Shown here one piece after another: positions 1 to 9,597 of a stretch of 64,000 bases of DNA. The notes under the pieces were generated by a model that saw only the letters and a list, made by a program, of their open reading frames with translations, was not told where the DNA came from and ran no database searches. The stretch comes from Eleusine coracana subsp. coracana (Eukaryota > Streptophyta > Magnoliopsida > Poales > Poaceae). The DNA lies in contig CM064429.1 in NCBI GenBank assembly GCA_032690845.1, forward strand, positions 13,176,569 through 13,240,568, written 5' to 3'. Made by a program: the position numbers and the translations under genes. Each line of letters starts with the position of its first letter. Position 1 is the first letter of the stretch.

Positions 1-2547
1 CATAGCCAAGAAAAGAGACTCGATCCGTGCAAAAGGTGCACTTCTCAAGGTTACCAAATAAACGTGCAACTCGCAAAGCATCAAAAACAGCACGCAAATG
101 AATCATATGATCATCCATGGATTTGCTATAAATCAAGATATCATCAAAGTAAACAACCACAAATTTGCCAATAAAAGGTCTTAAAACCTCATTCATCAAA
201 CGCATGAAAGTACTGGGTGCATTAGTTAACCCAAAAGGCATTACTAACCACTCATACAACCCGAATTTGGTTTTGAAAGCTGTTTTCCATTCATCTCCAA
301 GTTTCATTCTAATTTGATGGTAGCCACTACGCAAATCAATTTTAGTGAAAATTATAGCACCACATAACTCATCAAGCATGTCGTCTAGCCTAGGAATAGG
401 ATGACGATACCTAATAGTAATGTTATTAATGGCTCTACAATCTACACACATACGCCAAGAACCATCTTTCTTAGGAACCAAAAGTACAGGAACAGCACAA
501 GGACTAAGTGATTGACGAACATACCCACGATCCAAAAGGTCTTGGACTTGTCGTTGTATCTCCTTAGTCTCCTCAGGGTTGGTCCTATAAGCAGCACGGT
601 TTGGCAAAGTAGCACCAGGAATCAAATCAATTTGATGCTCAATCCCTCTCAAAGGTGGCAAGCCCGAGGGTATCTCAGCTGGGAAAACATCCTCATACTC
701 CTGCAAAAGGTTAGTGACAGCAGGAGGCAAAGCACTAGAAGCAATATCACCAAGCAAAAACAAGGCTTGTTTGCATATCAAAGCATAGCAAATATCATCA
801 GTAGAAATTTCAGCAAGCTCAGATTTTGTGGCAAGACATGAACGACCTTGTAATTTAATTGCAGCACCCTTAGAACTTGAAGAATCATTAACATTACTTG
901 GTGTAGAAGCAGAATTAACAGGTTGCTGAATTTCAGGGCTTTTATTTTTCAAACTAGCAGCTCGTTCTAAATCAGCTTGTACAATTTCAGCAGGGGTCAT
1001 TGGTAACAAAGTAATTTTAGTTCCTTTATGCATAAAAGTGTACTTATTACTTTTACCATGGTGTACAGCATCATTATCAAATTCCCAAGGTCTACCCAAT
1101 AAAAGTGAACAAGCTTGCATGGGTACAACATCACAATCAACAGAATCCACATAGGAACCAATGGAAAAAGGAACTCTGCAAGTTTGTGTTACCTTAGCTT
1201 TTTCAGAGTCATTTAACCACTGAATGTAGTATGGATGTGGATGTGGGCGTGTGGTCAAATCAAGCTTCTTAACCACATCAGAACTCACCAAATTGTTGCA
1301 GCTTTCTCCATCAATGATGACACGTGCCCGACGGTTCTTGATGACGAAGAAAATCTGGAACAAGTTATGTCGCTGCATCATCTCGGGCTGCTGGATTTGT
1401 GTGCTAAGCACACGCTGCACAATAATATTCATGTAGCCCGTGGTATCTCCGCCTCCAAGGACGAGGTCACCGCTGGTGGCAGCGACATCCTCCTCCTCAT
1501 CCTCCACATCAGAGGTGCTCATGTAACCGCCATCATCTGTCGCCACATATGCCCGCCTACTTGGGCAATCTTTCTGCACATGGCCAAGACCATGGCATCG
1601 GTGGCACTGAATCCCTGTAGTGCGTCCCGTCGAAGCAACAGAGGAGGCACTACTAGCCGGTACCTGCACAGAATTTTTACCTGAGCGCGTAGAAGGGGCA
1701 GGGGCTGATCTTGGTGCTACAGAAACAACACTAGCTGGTGGGGGCGGCCGGAGAAATGGCTTGGGCAGCCCCGAAGTCCCCGTTGGCCGTGGTGGGTAGA
1801 AATTCCTGGACTTGCTGTACTCCTCAAAAGCCTGGAAAAGTCCCTGTGATTCTTTCTCTGCAAGCATAGCATACTGGAAACACTGGTTGAGGGTATAAAA
1901 TTCTTTATAATCAAGGATGTCCTGAATTTCTTTTCTCAAACCAGAATAAAAGCGGCAAATCTGATCCTCTACTTTTTCAACCACAGCACAACGAATCAAA
2001 CCCTTCTGAAGCTCACTAAAATACTCCTGAACAGTTTTATCTCCTTGATCTAAACGCTGCAGTTTATTACGAATTTCTCTATAAAAAGAAGGAGGAACAA
2101 AACGATCACGCATTTCTACCTTAAGTTCTTCCCAAGTAGTAGGCAAATCGGTTTCAGCAGCTAGACCACTCCACCAAACAATTGCAAAGTCCTTAAACTC
2201 ACTAGTGGCTTGTCTAACTCTATGTTGTTCAGGAACAAGGTGGGCATTAAATTTTTGTTCTACCGTCATTTCCCAATCAAGGTAAGCATCACCATCGTAC
2301 TGACCCGAAAACGAAGGAATTGAAAACTTAATTTTAGCATACGGATCATCTGGAGCATAGTTACCTTGTGTGCGACGGTTGTGGTTGTGGAAACCACCCA
2401 TACCTTGAGGGTTACGTTGCAAACGGCGTCGTAACCTTGCGGTCCTTGTAGCTGACCTATCGACGGTGCCATCAGCCTTATACACCGTTGCTTCATCATG
2501 ATCGTCTTCAACGTCGTTGTTGGTGTCGTTGTTGGTGTTGGTGTTGG

Positions 2548-2596
<49 letters not shown>

Positions 2597-2830
2597 GGTC
2601 TTGTGAGCGGTCTCCAATTCGACAACCTGATCGGTTAGCTTAGAGACTCTCTTATCCAACCGCTCAATGCTTTCTCCCAGGTGAAGCTTGGTGACGGCGT
2701 CGGTGACGGCCCTAGTGATCGTCTCTACCAAATCACTCTGAACCGCCTGCAAAGCCTTCTGTAACTGATCTTGGCTCACGCACTCATCAAATTTTGCGGG
2801 CGAAGCACCCTCTCCATCACTTCTTGACAT
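1..2830 (-). CDS. Gag-protease-reverse transcriptase polyprotein (CRM-like), intact but cut by the window edge
   Basis: I translated this frame by hand from the ATG at 2830 to base 1 and met no stop, giving 943 codons. In order it shows an N-terminal helical segment starting MSRSDGEGASPAKF, a poly-Asn run around residues 78-108, a gag core, a CCHC zinc knuckle (CHRCHGLGHVQKDC, about residues 409-422), a retropepsin-like motif IIDGESCNN near residue 500, and an RT domain with its catalytic YFDD near residue 894. Gag forms the cytoplasmic particle; protease and RT process it and copy the RNA. The ATG was chosen because the sister copy at 25141 starts at the equivalent place. Both other copies in the window have lost the protease and most of RT, so this is the best-preserved member. 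RNase H and integrase presumably follow to the left. Confidence 0.85.
2508..2597 (-). repeat. TTG/CAA microsatellite encoding poly-Asn in gag
   Basis: A run of TTG triplets with scattered GTG variants is read on the minus strand as Asn with occasional Thr and Asp. The sister gag copy at about 24850-24915 carries a shorter, more interrupted version, so the tract has changed length between copies. Confidence 0.9.
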
Positions 2831-4040
2831 CAGAAACACCAAAACAGGAAACAAAAAGTGAAGGTTATCCCTACAAAACTACTAAGCAGTGGTGCCTCTC
2901 AACACAGCAAAAGTAAGCTTCTTGCAAAGCTCTTACAAAGTTCTGAAAACAACAAAGCGAAGGATACCAGGGAGAAGTGTTCCACGATTGCAAGGGTTAC
3001 CAAATAACCTATGTGCTGTCCAGAAGAAGTATGTAGAGCTAGGAAGGCCAAATATATATATATGAGTGGCACACAAATCAAAAACAGATAGTAAAGCTGA
3101 ATAAGTGCCCAAATAACTTGTCCCTAGTTGCTGGTCTAACTATGTCCTAGAACAGTAGTGATAGCAAAGAAGAAACAAAGAGACAAAGGGACACAGTCGA
3201 TCACAGGGGGCTTAGTGTAAAACAGCCGAACTCAGAAATTCCAGGGGGCTAGATGGAGCACTAGTAGGAATCCCAAATTTCTTTTTTTTATTTTATTTTT
3301 TTGATATTTTTTTCCAACTCACTAGTAAACAGGAAGAAACCACAAAAAATTTCAGCTCAAACCGAGATAGGACGTGGCCTACAGAAAATCTTGAAGTTTC
3401 AGAAAACGTCGGGTTTTAACTTGAATGAATTTTTTCTTTATCTTCCCGATTTGTTTTGAATTTTTTGACGAGGGCACACAGGGCGTAGCCCAGTGTGGGT
3501 ATGCTCAACTTTTCGTCAAGAATCTCCTGTAAAAATTTCAGCCAAAACGGACAACCGAGCGAAAAGTTATGGATGTTTTACCGAAGGGGTGTCGGAATCG
3601 GTTATGAAGAATCCGGGGTTTTGAGTGAAATCCGAGTCGGGCTTGGGGTCGGGTAGGGAGTTTTTTGGCAAGGTGGATGCAGCGGAAAGTGGAATTTATG
3701 AAAAGTGGTCCGAGGTGGTGAGGGTAGGTTTAGGGTGGGATTAGGGTGGGCGTGTTGATCAATCAACCCTAGCACACAAAGCCGACAAAACCGAGGATGG
3801 TGAAGGGGATGGCGGCTAGGGTTGCAAGGGAAACACTACTGACGACAAAAACACAAACTAAACCAGCGACTAAACAAGAACTAGGGCACAAACTCAACAC
3901 TACGGACTCTGAAATTGAAATATGCAAAGGCTAAACACGTGGTTATGGGCGGGGGAAAATTTTTTTTTTGGTATTTTCAGTGGACGATAGGAAGAACACG
4001 AAAACAAAACTAAAGGGTAGTGTGAACCTGACGGTGCACC
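2831..4040 (-). other. CRM-0 5' untranslated leader
   Basis: About 1.2 kb lie between the PBS and the gag ATG without a supported gene. The stretch holds T-rich runs around 3290-3310 and 3440-3480. It is collinear with the leader of CRM-1 (25142-26346), and a remnant survives in CRM-2 near 46866-47016. Short open frames here are not conserved in a way that suggests coding. Confidence 0.7.
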
Positions 4041-4057
4041 TGAAGCTCTGATTACCA
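4041..4057 (-). other. Primer binding site, initiator-Met tRNA type
   Basis: Read on the minus strand the sequence just inside the LTR is TGGTAATCAGAGCTTCA. It matches the plant initiator-Met PBS (TGGTATCAGAGC...) apart from one extra A. It lies two bases from the LTR end. Confidence 0.7.
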
Positions 4058-4059
4058 CT

Positions 4060-4981
4060 TGATGTGAACAAGGGTTCTCGATCTTCCGATAGGTTCTGAT
4101 AATCTTGATTAAGACGGAGGCGATACACAAATCGATCCGGCTTCCGAACGACACGTTCTGAACCCCGCAATCGCAGCACAACGTCTCCTCTGGTTATCAA
4201 CCGTTCAAGAACGATTGACCTCGCCGAGAAGGCTTATCCTTGCCTGCAAATCAAGAACACAAGCAAGAACAAAGAAGAATGCAACCAAATTTGCAAGTAT
4301 ACGATGAATCTCACAAGTTGGGGTCTCACAAACCGATCAAACGGCGAAACTGTTATCAACAGAATAATCTAAGCAAAACCCGAACCCTAATGGTGCGGCG
4401 GTGGCTGTATATAAAGACCCTAGGGTCGTGCAAGACCCTCTGGACGCGCCCCTAATTGGGCTCAACTAGATACAAAGCCCAAAGGCCAAAAATAGGCGAC
4501 GCAGCACCGACACAGATTCTGGACTCTGTCTTGTTTTGACGATTCCCGATGACTCCGGATGAATTTTGACATGAGGCCGGCGGCATTGGAAAGGTCTTCT
4601 CCTTATCTTTCCGTTCATATGTAGAACGTCCAAATCCGAGTCCGTATGCGTCCTGGGCAACTGTTTTAGTACAGACTGGTCCTGGGCCCCGAAACAGACT
4701 CGAAGTCGGTTTTGATTGGGCCTCCACTTTGGCTTCCAAGCTCTTGCTGGTCCTCCACGTTCCCAGCTCCTTCTCCCATCATCTCCTGGTCTTCTCCATG
4801 GTTTCTAATCATAAAATAATCATTAGGTAGTAAACCATTCTCAAAAGTAACATATAGCGAAGAACGTAGGAACGAGCTCACCTCTAAATTTAGTCGTCGT
4901 GCACGAGCTCTAGTCATTGGACCTTGCAAGTCCAGATTTGAAGGAGTGTTGTGTGTATCCATAGGAGTGATGTCCTCATCA
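4060..4981 (-). repeat. CRM-0 5' LTR
   Basis: This 922-bp LTR starts (minus strand) TGATGAGGACATC and ends TTCACATCA, so its ends form a short inverted repeat TGATG/CATCA. Homologous LTRs are found at 11377, 26368, 34870, 43666, 47036 and 52590 and as a fragment at 6795. A candidate TATA (TATATA) is at 4408-4413. The first ~300 bp downstream of the LTR start carry an open frame (4666-4962) homologous to the C-terminal extension of pol. Confidence 0.92.
4408..4413 (-). promoter_or_regulatory. Candidate TATA element in CRM-0 LTR
   Basis: TATATA within TTTATATACAG on the minus strand, about 570 bp into the LTR. A related TATATA-containing stretch occurs in several sister LTRs in the window, but some copies have changed it. 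Confidence 0.45.
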
Positions 4982-5052
4982 CCGAATAGTCTGGGTCAGC
5001 AGGTCTAGAAGGATGATTCCGTGGAGCAACGACTAGTTGGTGGTTGGAAGCC

Positions 5053-5059
5053 TATATAA
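5053..5059 (+). promoter_or_regulatory. TATA box of copia 5' LTR
   Basis: TATATAA in the context AGCCTATATAACTT, conserved at the same place in the 3' LTR (30970-30976). Confidence 0.6.
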
Positions 5060-6420
5060 CTTCATTGTTGAGGCCTTGGAGACCTTTCTTAGCCAGTGGA
5101 ATACCTGAGAGCATTTGGTAAGGTCCAAGAGGAAAAGAGAAGAGCACTAGGAGAGGATATTGGATATCTTGCGAGTGCTAGTAAGAGTAACAAGAGCATC
5201 TTGCACATCAAAGGCTAGGGTGTCCTTGAGGGTGTGATCTAGGTTGTTACTCTTGTTCTATGGTGAGACCTAGATCAGTTAGGTGTCAGTGATCAAGCCT
5301 ATCGTGATCGGTTGTGAAGGCCGTCACACGTTTGTACACGGTTTGAGCCCGCCGTTGAAAGGGGCATAGCTAGTGAGCGCCCGTGTTCGTGTTGGCGTTT
5401 GCTGAGCTCTAAATATAAAATCAATTAATTCTTCAAGCACACGGAACACCATTGTAGGATTTCACCTGGGAGTATTCCAGGGTATCGTATTTCTCCTCAA
5501 GGAAACAAGGCATAAGACTATCGAGAGTTAACAATCTTATGTCTATAAGGAAATCACCAACCAAACCATGCCGGGGATGAAGATAATGAGTGGGTAATAT
5601 GGTAGACGCATCAAGAGAAGACCACACTACAAGTATTTAACAGAGAAAGGTACAACGAGTTGGGAGGACAACGAGTCAAGTTGGATTTCCTAAGTAATGA
5701 TGTTCTAAACTTTCCAGGACAAGCGTTAAGTGTTGCTTCTAGAGCTGCACCATTTACTAGCGATTCTACGGCTCACGTTATGTTCACTTTGGGGCACGAA
5801 AACGATCCACTAATATGGGTCAAAAACTAACCTCTATACTAGTGGGTACGCTATCGCTAGACAACAGTGCTTGAGACTTCCCGAACATGGTGGATTACTA
5901 AAGGGACGGACAGGACTATCACCACCTACCGCCTACCACACAGCCCGTGGGGACGAATGCATAACCAGATAGCATTTACGTAGGCACCATGCCTACACTC
6001 CCACTAGATATTCTTCCGTAGACCTTTGCGGAAGAACAACCAGGAAATAACTAAGTCTAAAACCCTTACTCAGGACGGTGACTCAATTAAGTCCTAGACG
6101 GGAAACCCGTTAACATGTAAATCATGGAAACTCTCTCAAAAGGTGCAACTAGGAAACAACTACAAAGCTTCAGAAGGCACCATCTGACTTGGATAAATAA
6201 AAGAACAAACATCTTTATATTTGAGATATAAGTCCTATAGAAGAAAGGATACAAGAGAACTTATACCAAGGCTTCCAAGACAAATCCGGAATCCCGAGGA
6301 GAAGCTCTCAACCCAACTCTAACTCCCAAGCTAACTGTCCTATTCTACATTGTGGCACAAGTAGTGGGAAACTAGTCTTCTTGATGTCCTCTTCTGATTA
6401 TTTTCTCCCAAATTCTCCAC

Positions 6421-6428
6421 TATTTATA
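6421..6428 (-). promoter_or_regulatory. TATA box of the solo Athila-related LTR
   Basis: TATAAATA on the minus strand, in a position like that of the Athila-B LTR TATA. Confidence 0.5.
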
Positions 6429-6794
6429 AGTGTCGATGGGCCGTGGAGTATTTGTAGGTGAAGTGGTGTTGGTAGGCCAAAGTCGGTCCGCTGGGCGGCG
6501 GGCCATGCCGGGCGGTCACGTGTGTCGGGTGGCATGCACCGCCGGGCGGCATGCACTACCAGGCAGCGGGGTAGGCTAGGCGACCGTTAGATTAGGTCGG
6601 TTCCTAACCGACTCTCTTCCAATGGCCCGGATCTTGTCCCAAAGGCGGTTGTTGGGTCGGTTTCCACCAACTCCCTCCTTTGGCGGGTGGTAGGCTTCTC
6701 GGGCCTTATGGGCTAGCAACCCCGGGTGGTAACCCGAGGCCGGGAGGCAAGCCAGGCCGGGCGGCGACCCCCTCCCGGTTGCCCCTTGACTTCT

Positions 6795-7020
6795 TGATGA
6801 GTACATCACACTCATGGATACACACAACACTCCTCCAACTAAGATGAAAGTTCATGTGCATCACCTGAAATTACAGGTGAGATCGTTTCTAATGTTTTTA
6901 TTATGTGGTTTTGAGAATAGATTGCTACCTAATGAATTAATTATTGTTAGAAACCATGGAGATGATGATGAGATAGCTGAGGAGGTGATTGGAGACGTGA
7001 TGGGCCAGCAAGGACGTCCA
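6795..7020 (+). mobile_element. Truncated CRM-like LTR fragment
   Basis: The fragment starts TGATGAGTACATCA and matches the first ~226 bp of the LTR variant found as a solo copy at 34870-35757. The rest of the LTR is missing. CTTCT occurs directly before (6790-6794) and at 7023-7027, so a TSD may survive although the LTR end does not. Confidence 0.8.
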
Positions 7021-8139
7021 TGCTTCTCCCGGTTAGGCCACTTGTTGGCCTTTTTTCCTTAGCCATATTTTATCACTTTTGATTCGGGAGGAGAAAACAG
7101 CATCATGGTAGAGTGTTTTGCAGAATCGGCCGGGTCGGATGATCAGTCAGATGATGATTTCGGTTGATCGTCCGGGTGGTCGTCCGGGCAGCCGGTTAGG
7201 CTTCCGGTCTTCACCCGGGTGACTGATTACCCTGTCGGCCCCTGATCCATCGGAAAGATAGGGCCGGGTGCTGATTGGAGACGTAAACGACCCAGTCCGC
7301 CAGCTGTTTTGTAGTCGTGATCGGCCGACGGTGTGTTTTTTCATATTTTAGCATATTTTGGCCCTGTATGACCTGCAAACACATAACTCACCAAAACTTG
7401 GGGAACTTTATTAGTTTAACTAAATATTTAATGAATTTTGGTCTTTACCATGCATTTCTTGACCGGTTGTTGGCCGGATGTGGGTTTTATCGGCGGCCAA
7501 CAGTCGGCTCAGAGAGTCTCGCAAGTTCTCGAGGGAGGCGAGCTTGTGCCTTGGTGGCAGCGGTGACGCAACCATGTCTTCACTCCGGGAGTGATTGCGG
7601 GCTCGTGTATGAGAACTCCACTTGGTGGTGGGAGGGACTAGTACTCCGGCGGGAGTGGTCCAACGAGGAGTAGGGGAAGGCACCAACCTTCCGTGACCTC
7701 GGGAAAAAATATCTTGAGCCATCTCTTACTCTACTCCTTACTTTGATGCCTTTACCTTTCGCATTCACATACCGTGCTATTCATGCTTGTGATGCTTGAT
7801 TGATCACCCTAGTTTGGATCATGCTTTTCATGCTTGTGTGCCTATCTTGTACTTGATGATCTAGTAGCTTTGCATGAGTAGGCTCTTTTGCTTGCTTGTT
7901 GTGTGCTTCCGCTTGTCTTTGATTACTAGCTTGCATAGGAGTTGATTGGCCCTTATGTGTGATCCACTAGTATGCTTTGGTTGTCCTTCCTTTCATAGGG
8001 TTATCTTGCCATTGTGTTCACCATTAGAATTGTGTAGGAGTTGTTTGAGTGGTCGGTTTTAGTAAGTGGCAAATTAGGTACATAGTTTGAGTTCCCGGTT
8101 CACCCCCCCCCCCCCTCTCGACCACTTGATCCTTTCAAG

Positions 8140-8152
8140 TGGTATCGGAGCC
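8140..8152 (+). other. Copia primer binding site (initiator-Met tRNA)
   Basis: TGGTATCGGAGCC lies two bases after the LTR end. It matches the initiator-Met PBS with one change. Confidence 0.85.
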
Positions 8153-8205
8153 AAGTTCTCATTATAGGGCTTAACTGCCTTGAGTAGTGACCGTATTGAG
8201 TTGGG

Positions 8206-9597
8206 ATGTCATCCCATTTGGGGCCGGGTCATGGCTCATGGAAGGATCGCTTGAAAAGCTACCTACATGCCATGATTCCGGATGAGTTGATGGCTACTCT
8301 TGTGGACTTTGCCAATACCTTTACCGATGATCATGTGTATGATGATGATTGTATGGTTGTGCCTTGTTCTAGTGAGCGCCTAGATGCTTCTAGTGATAAT
8401 TTGATAGGTTGCTCTACTAGTGCGCCTAATGAGATGAATGATAATTTTTTGTCTCTTGATCCTACTTGTACCTCTAGTATGACTAGTACTGATGATTCTT
8501 GTGAGCCTTTTATTGATCATGCTAGTGATTCACTTGTTGAGCAGTTCTTTGCCTTTTGTGCTAATGAGAATGAGGACTTACTTGACTCTCTTATTCGCTT
8601 GCGAGTTATTGTGGACAGGATTGGAGCAACTACTTTCAAGATTCTCAAGCTAGTGATTGTCGAAAAGATCCTCACCTTTCTCCCTAGCAGCAAGCTCCTC
8701 TATGTCACCCTTGATCTCATCATGGATAAGAACCTCTCCGTTGATGATGTGATCGGGCTGCTCTTCAAGGATGAGGAGATCAACGCAAGCTTGACAGGGA
8801 AGAACACATTCAAGGCAAACAATGGAGCATCTTCAAGCAAAGGGAAAGAAGTAGCTTCGTGCTCAAACTTCTTTGGTCCCTCAACAAGATTGCCTTGCAA
8901 AAGCTTCTACAACCCCTTCGGATCAAGACCTACACCAATCTCTTCATCAGCCGCTTCATCAAGCTCTACCCCAAGTGTCATTCTAAGCTCTACTCCAAGC
9001 ACTTCGGGTGGACCACGCATTGATGTGAGAGGAGCGCCGACCTCAATGCTCACACGATCATTTGAAATGATCAATCTCACCACTACGGCTCCGGCGCCTC
9101 CGCTTCCTCTGCCACAAGATCGACTTTGGCATCTTCGTCGAGCTCAACAACAGGATCTCTTCTTTCAATTTGATGAATTTGTGAGAAACCCAAATGATGA
9201 CCTTTGTGAGACTCTCTTGAGCATTTATGATCTTGTGTGTAGGATAAACTCCTTTCGAGGCCTACATAGGATCCCATCATATGAAGTGATTGATAGGCTC
9301 CTCTTACAAATCACAACTCTTGAGAGGGGTTTCTTACTTGAGGAGGTGATCAACAGAAGACATGAGCTCTCAATTGAGAGAGCAATGGAGATGATACTTG
9401 AGCTTCACACACAAGTAGGACACGTGCTTGAGCACGTCACTGGCCTCTATGATCCTGCACACTACTACATCGACCTCGACAATGTGCACATGGGGGATGG
9501 TCATGGTCAATGGAGGTATTGTGCTCCCCACCATCCTATAAGGAGGATACTTCGGGATGGGATTACAAGGATCCCATCCCGAATACAAGTCAATTGA
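8206..9597 (+). CDS. Copia Gag-like protein with two gag-core-like segments
   Basis: This 463-residue frame opens 53 bp after the PBS, where copia gag is expected. Residues about 111-192 (EDLLDSLIRLRVIVDRI ... LSVDDVIGLLF) and about 316-402 (DDLCETLLSIYDLVCRI ... LSIERAMEMILEL) each resemble the helical core of copia Gag and resemble one another in spacing. A Ser/Pro-rich linker (residues 205-305) separates them. I see no clear CCHC knuckle. The N-terminal 100 residues are acidic and Ser/Asp-rich and I do not recognise them. The frame ends just upstream of the protease, which is in the -1 frame. The role would be particle assembly; the duplication is inference. Confidence 0.65.
   Translation: MSSHLGPGHGSWKDRLKSYLHAMIPDELMATLVDFANTFTDDHVYDDDCMVVPCSSERLDASSDNLIGCSTSAPNEMNDNFLSLDPTCTSSMTSTDDSCEPFIDHASDSLVEQFFAFCANENEDLLDSLIRLRVIVDRIGATTFKILKLVIVEKILTFLPSSKLLYVTLDLIMDKNLSVDDVIGLLFKDEEINASLTGKNTFKANNGASSSKGKEVASCSNFFGPSTRLPCKSFYNPFGSRPTPISSSAASSSSTPSVILSSTPSTSGGPRIDVRGAPTSMLTRSFEMINLTTTAPAPPLPLPQDRLWHLRRAQQQDLFFQFDEFVRNPNDDLCETLLSIYDLVCRINSFRGLHRIPSYEVIDRLLLQITTLERGFLLEEVINRRHELSIERAMEMILELHTQVGHVLEHVTGLYDPAHYYIDLDNVHMGDGHGQWRYCAPHHPIRRILRDGITRIPSRIQVN

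Larger units (their letters stand above)
1..4981 (-). mobile_element. CRM-0: CRM-like Ty3/gypsy chromovirus, 5' part only
   Basis: Reading leftwards from 4981 the order is 5' LTR, PBS, a long leader, then a single gag-protease-RT frame that runs off the left edge, so RNase H, integrase and the 3' LTR lie outside the window. The right flank (CCGAA at 4982-4986) continues directly as the 5' LTR of the surrounding copia element; this is seen by aligning it with the copia 3' LTR near 30900. The CRM assignment rests on RT wording and, in sister copies in this window, on the integrase C-terminus and a pol frame that enters the LTR. It is my recollection of the family, not a database result. Confidence 0.85.
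5390..7502 (-). mobile_element. Solo LTR of an Athila-related family
   Basis: The insert begins TGTTGGCG and ends GGCCAACA, a TG...CA inverted end pair. It interrupts the copia 5' LTR between bases that are adjacent in the 3' LTR. Flanks read GTTCG on the left and GTCGG on the right, an imperfect TSD consistent with a 1-bp loss. Its left 100 bp resemble the LTR end of Athila-B at 14567 (shared CACGGAA and GAGTATTCCAGGGTATCG-like blocks), and a minus-strand TATAAATA lies at 6421-6428. No internal element sequence is present. The GC-rich part at 6480-6790 repeats the motif GCCGGGCGG. Confidence 0.8.
4982..8137 (+). repeat. Copia 5' LTR (left end missing, interrupted)
   Basis: Segments 4982-5389 and 7503-8137 align to the 3' LTR at about 30905-32044, including a shared C-run just before the end and the terminus CCTTTCA. 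The left part is displaced beyond the window by the CRM-0 insertion, and 5390-7502 is a foreign solo LTR. Confidence 0.88.

Noticed and set aside
2266..2625. Poly-Thr open frame
   Set aside because: It is the shifted reading of the TTG repeat; the Asn-coding frame continues the conserved gag protein.
3720..3755. Telomere-like TTTAGGG and ATTAGGG words
   Set aside because: Only isolated words in a leader, also present in CRM-1 at about 26040; no tandem telomere array.
8104..8117. C-run as a sequencing artefact or promoter
   Set aside because: A similar C-run is at the same place in the 3' LTR, so it belongs to the LTR family.
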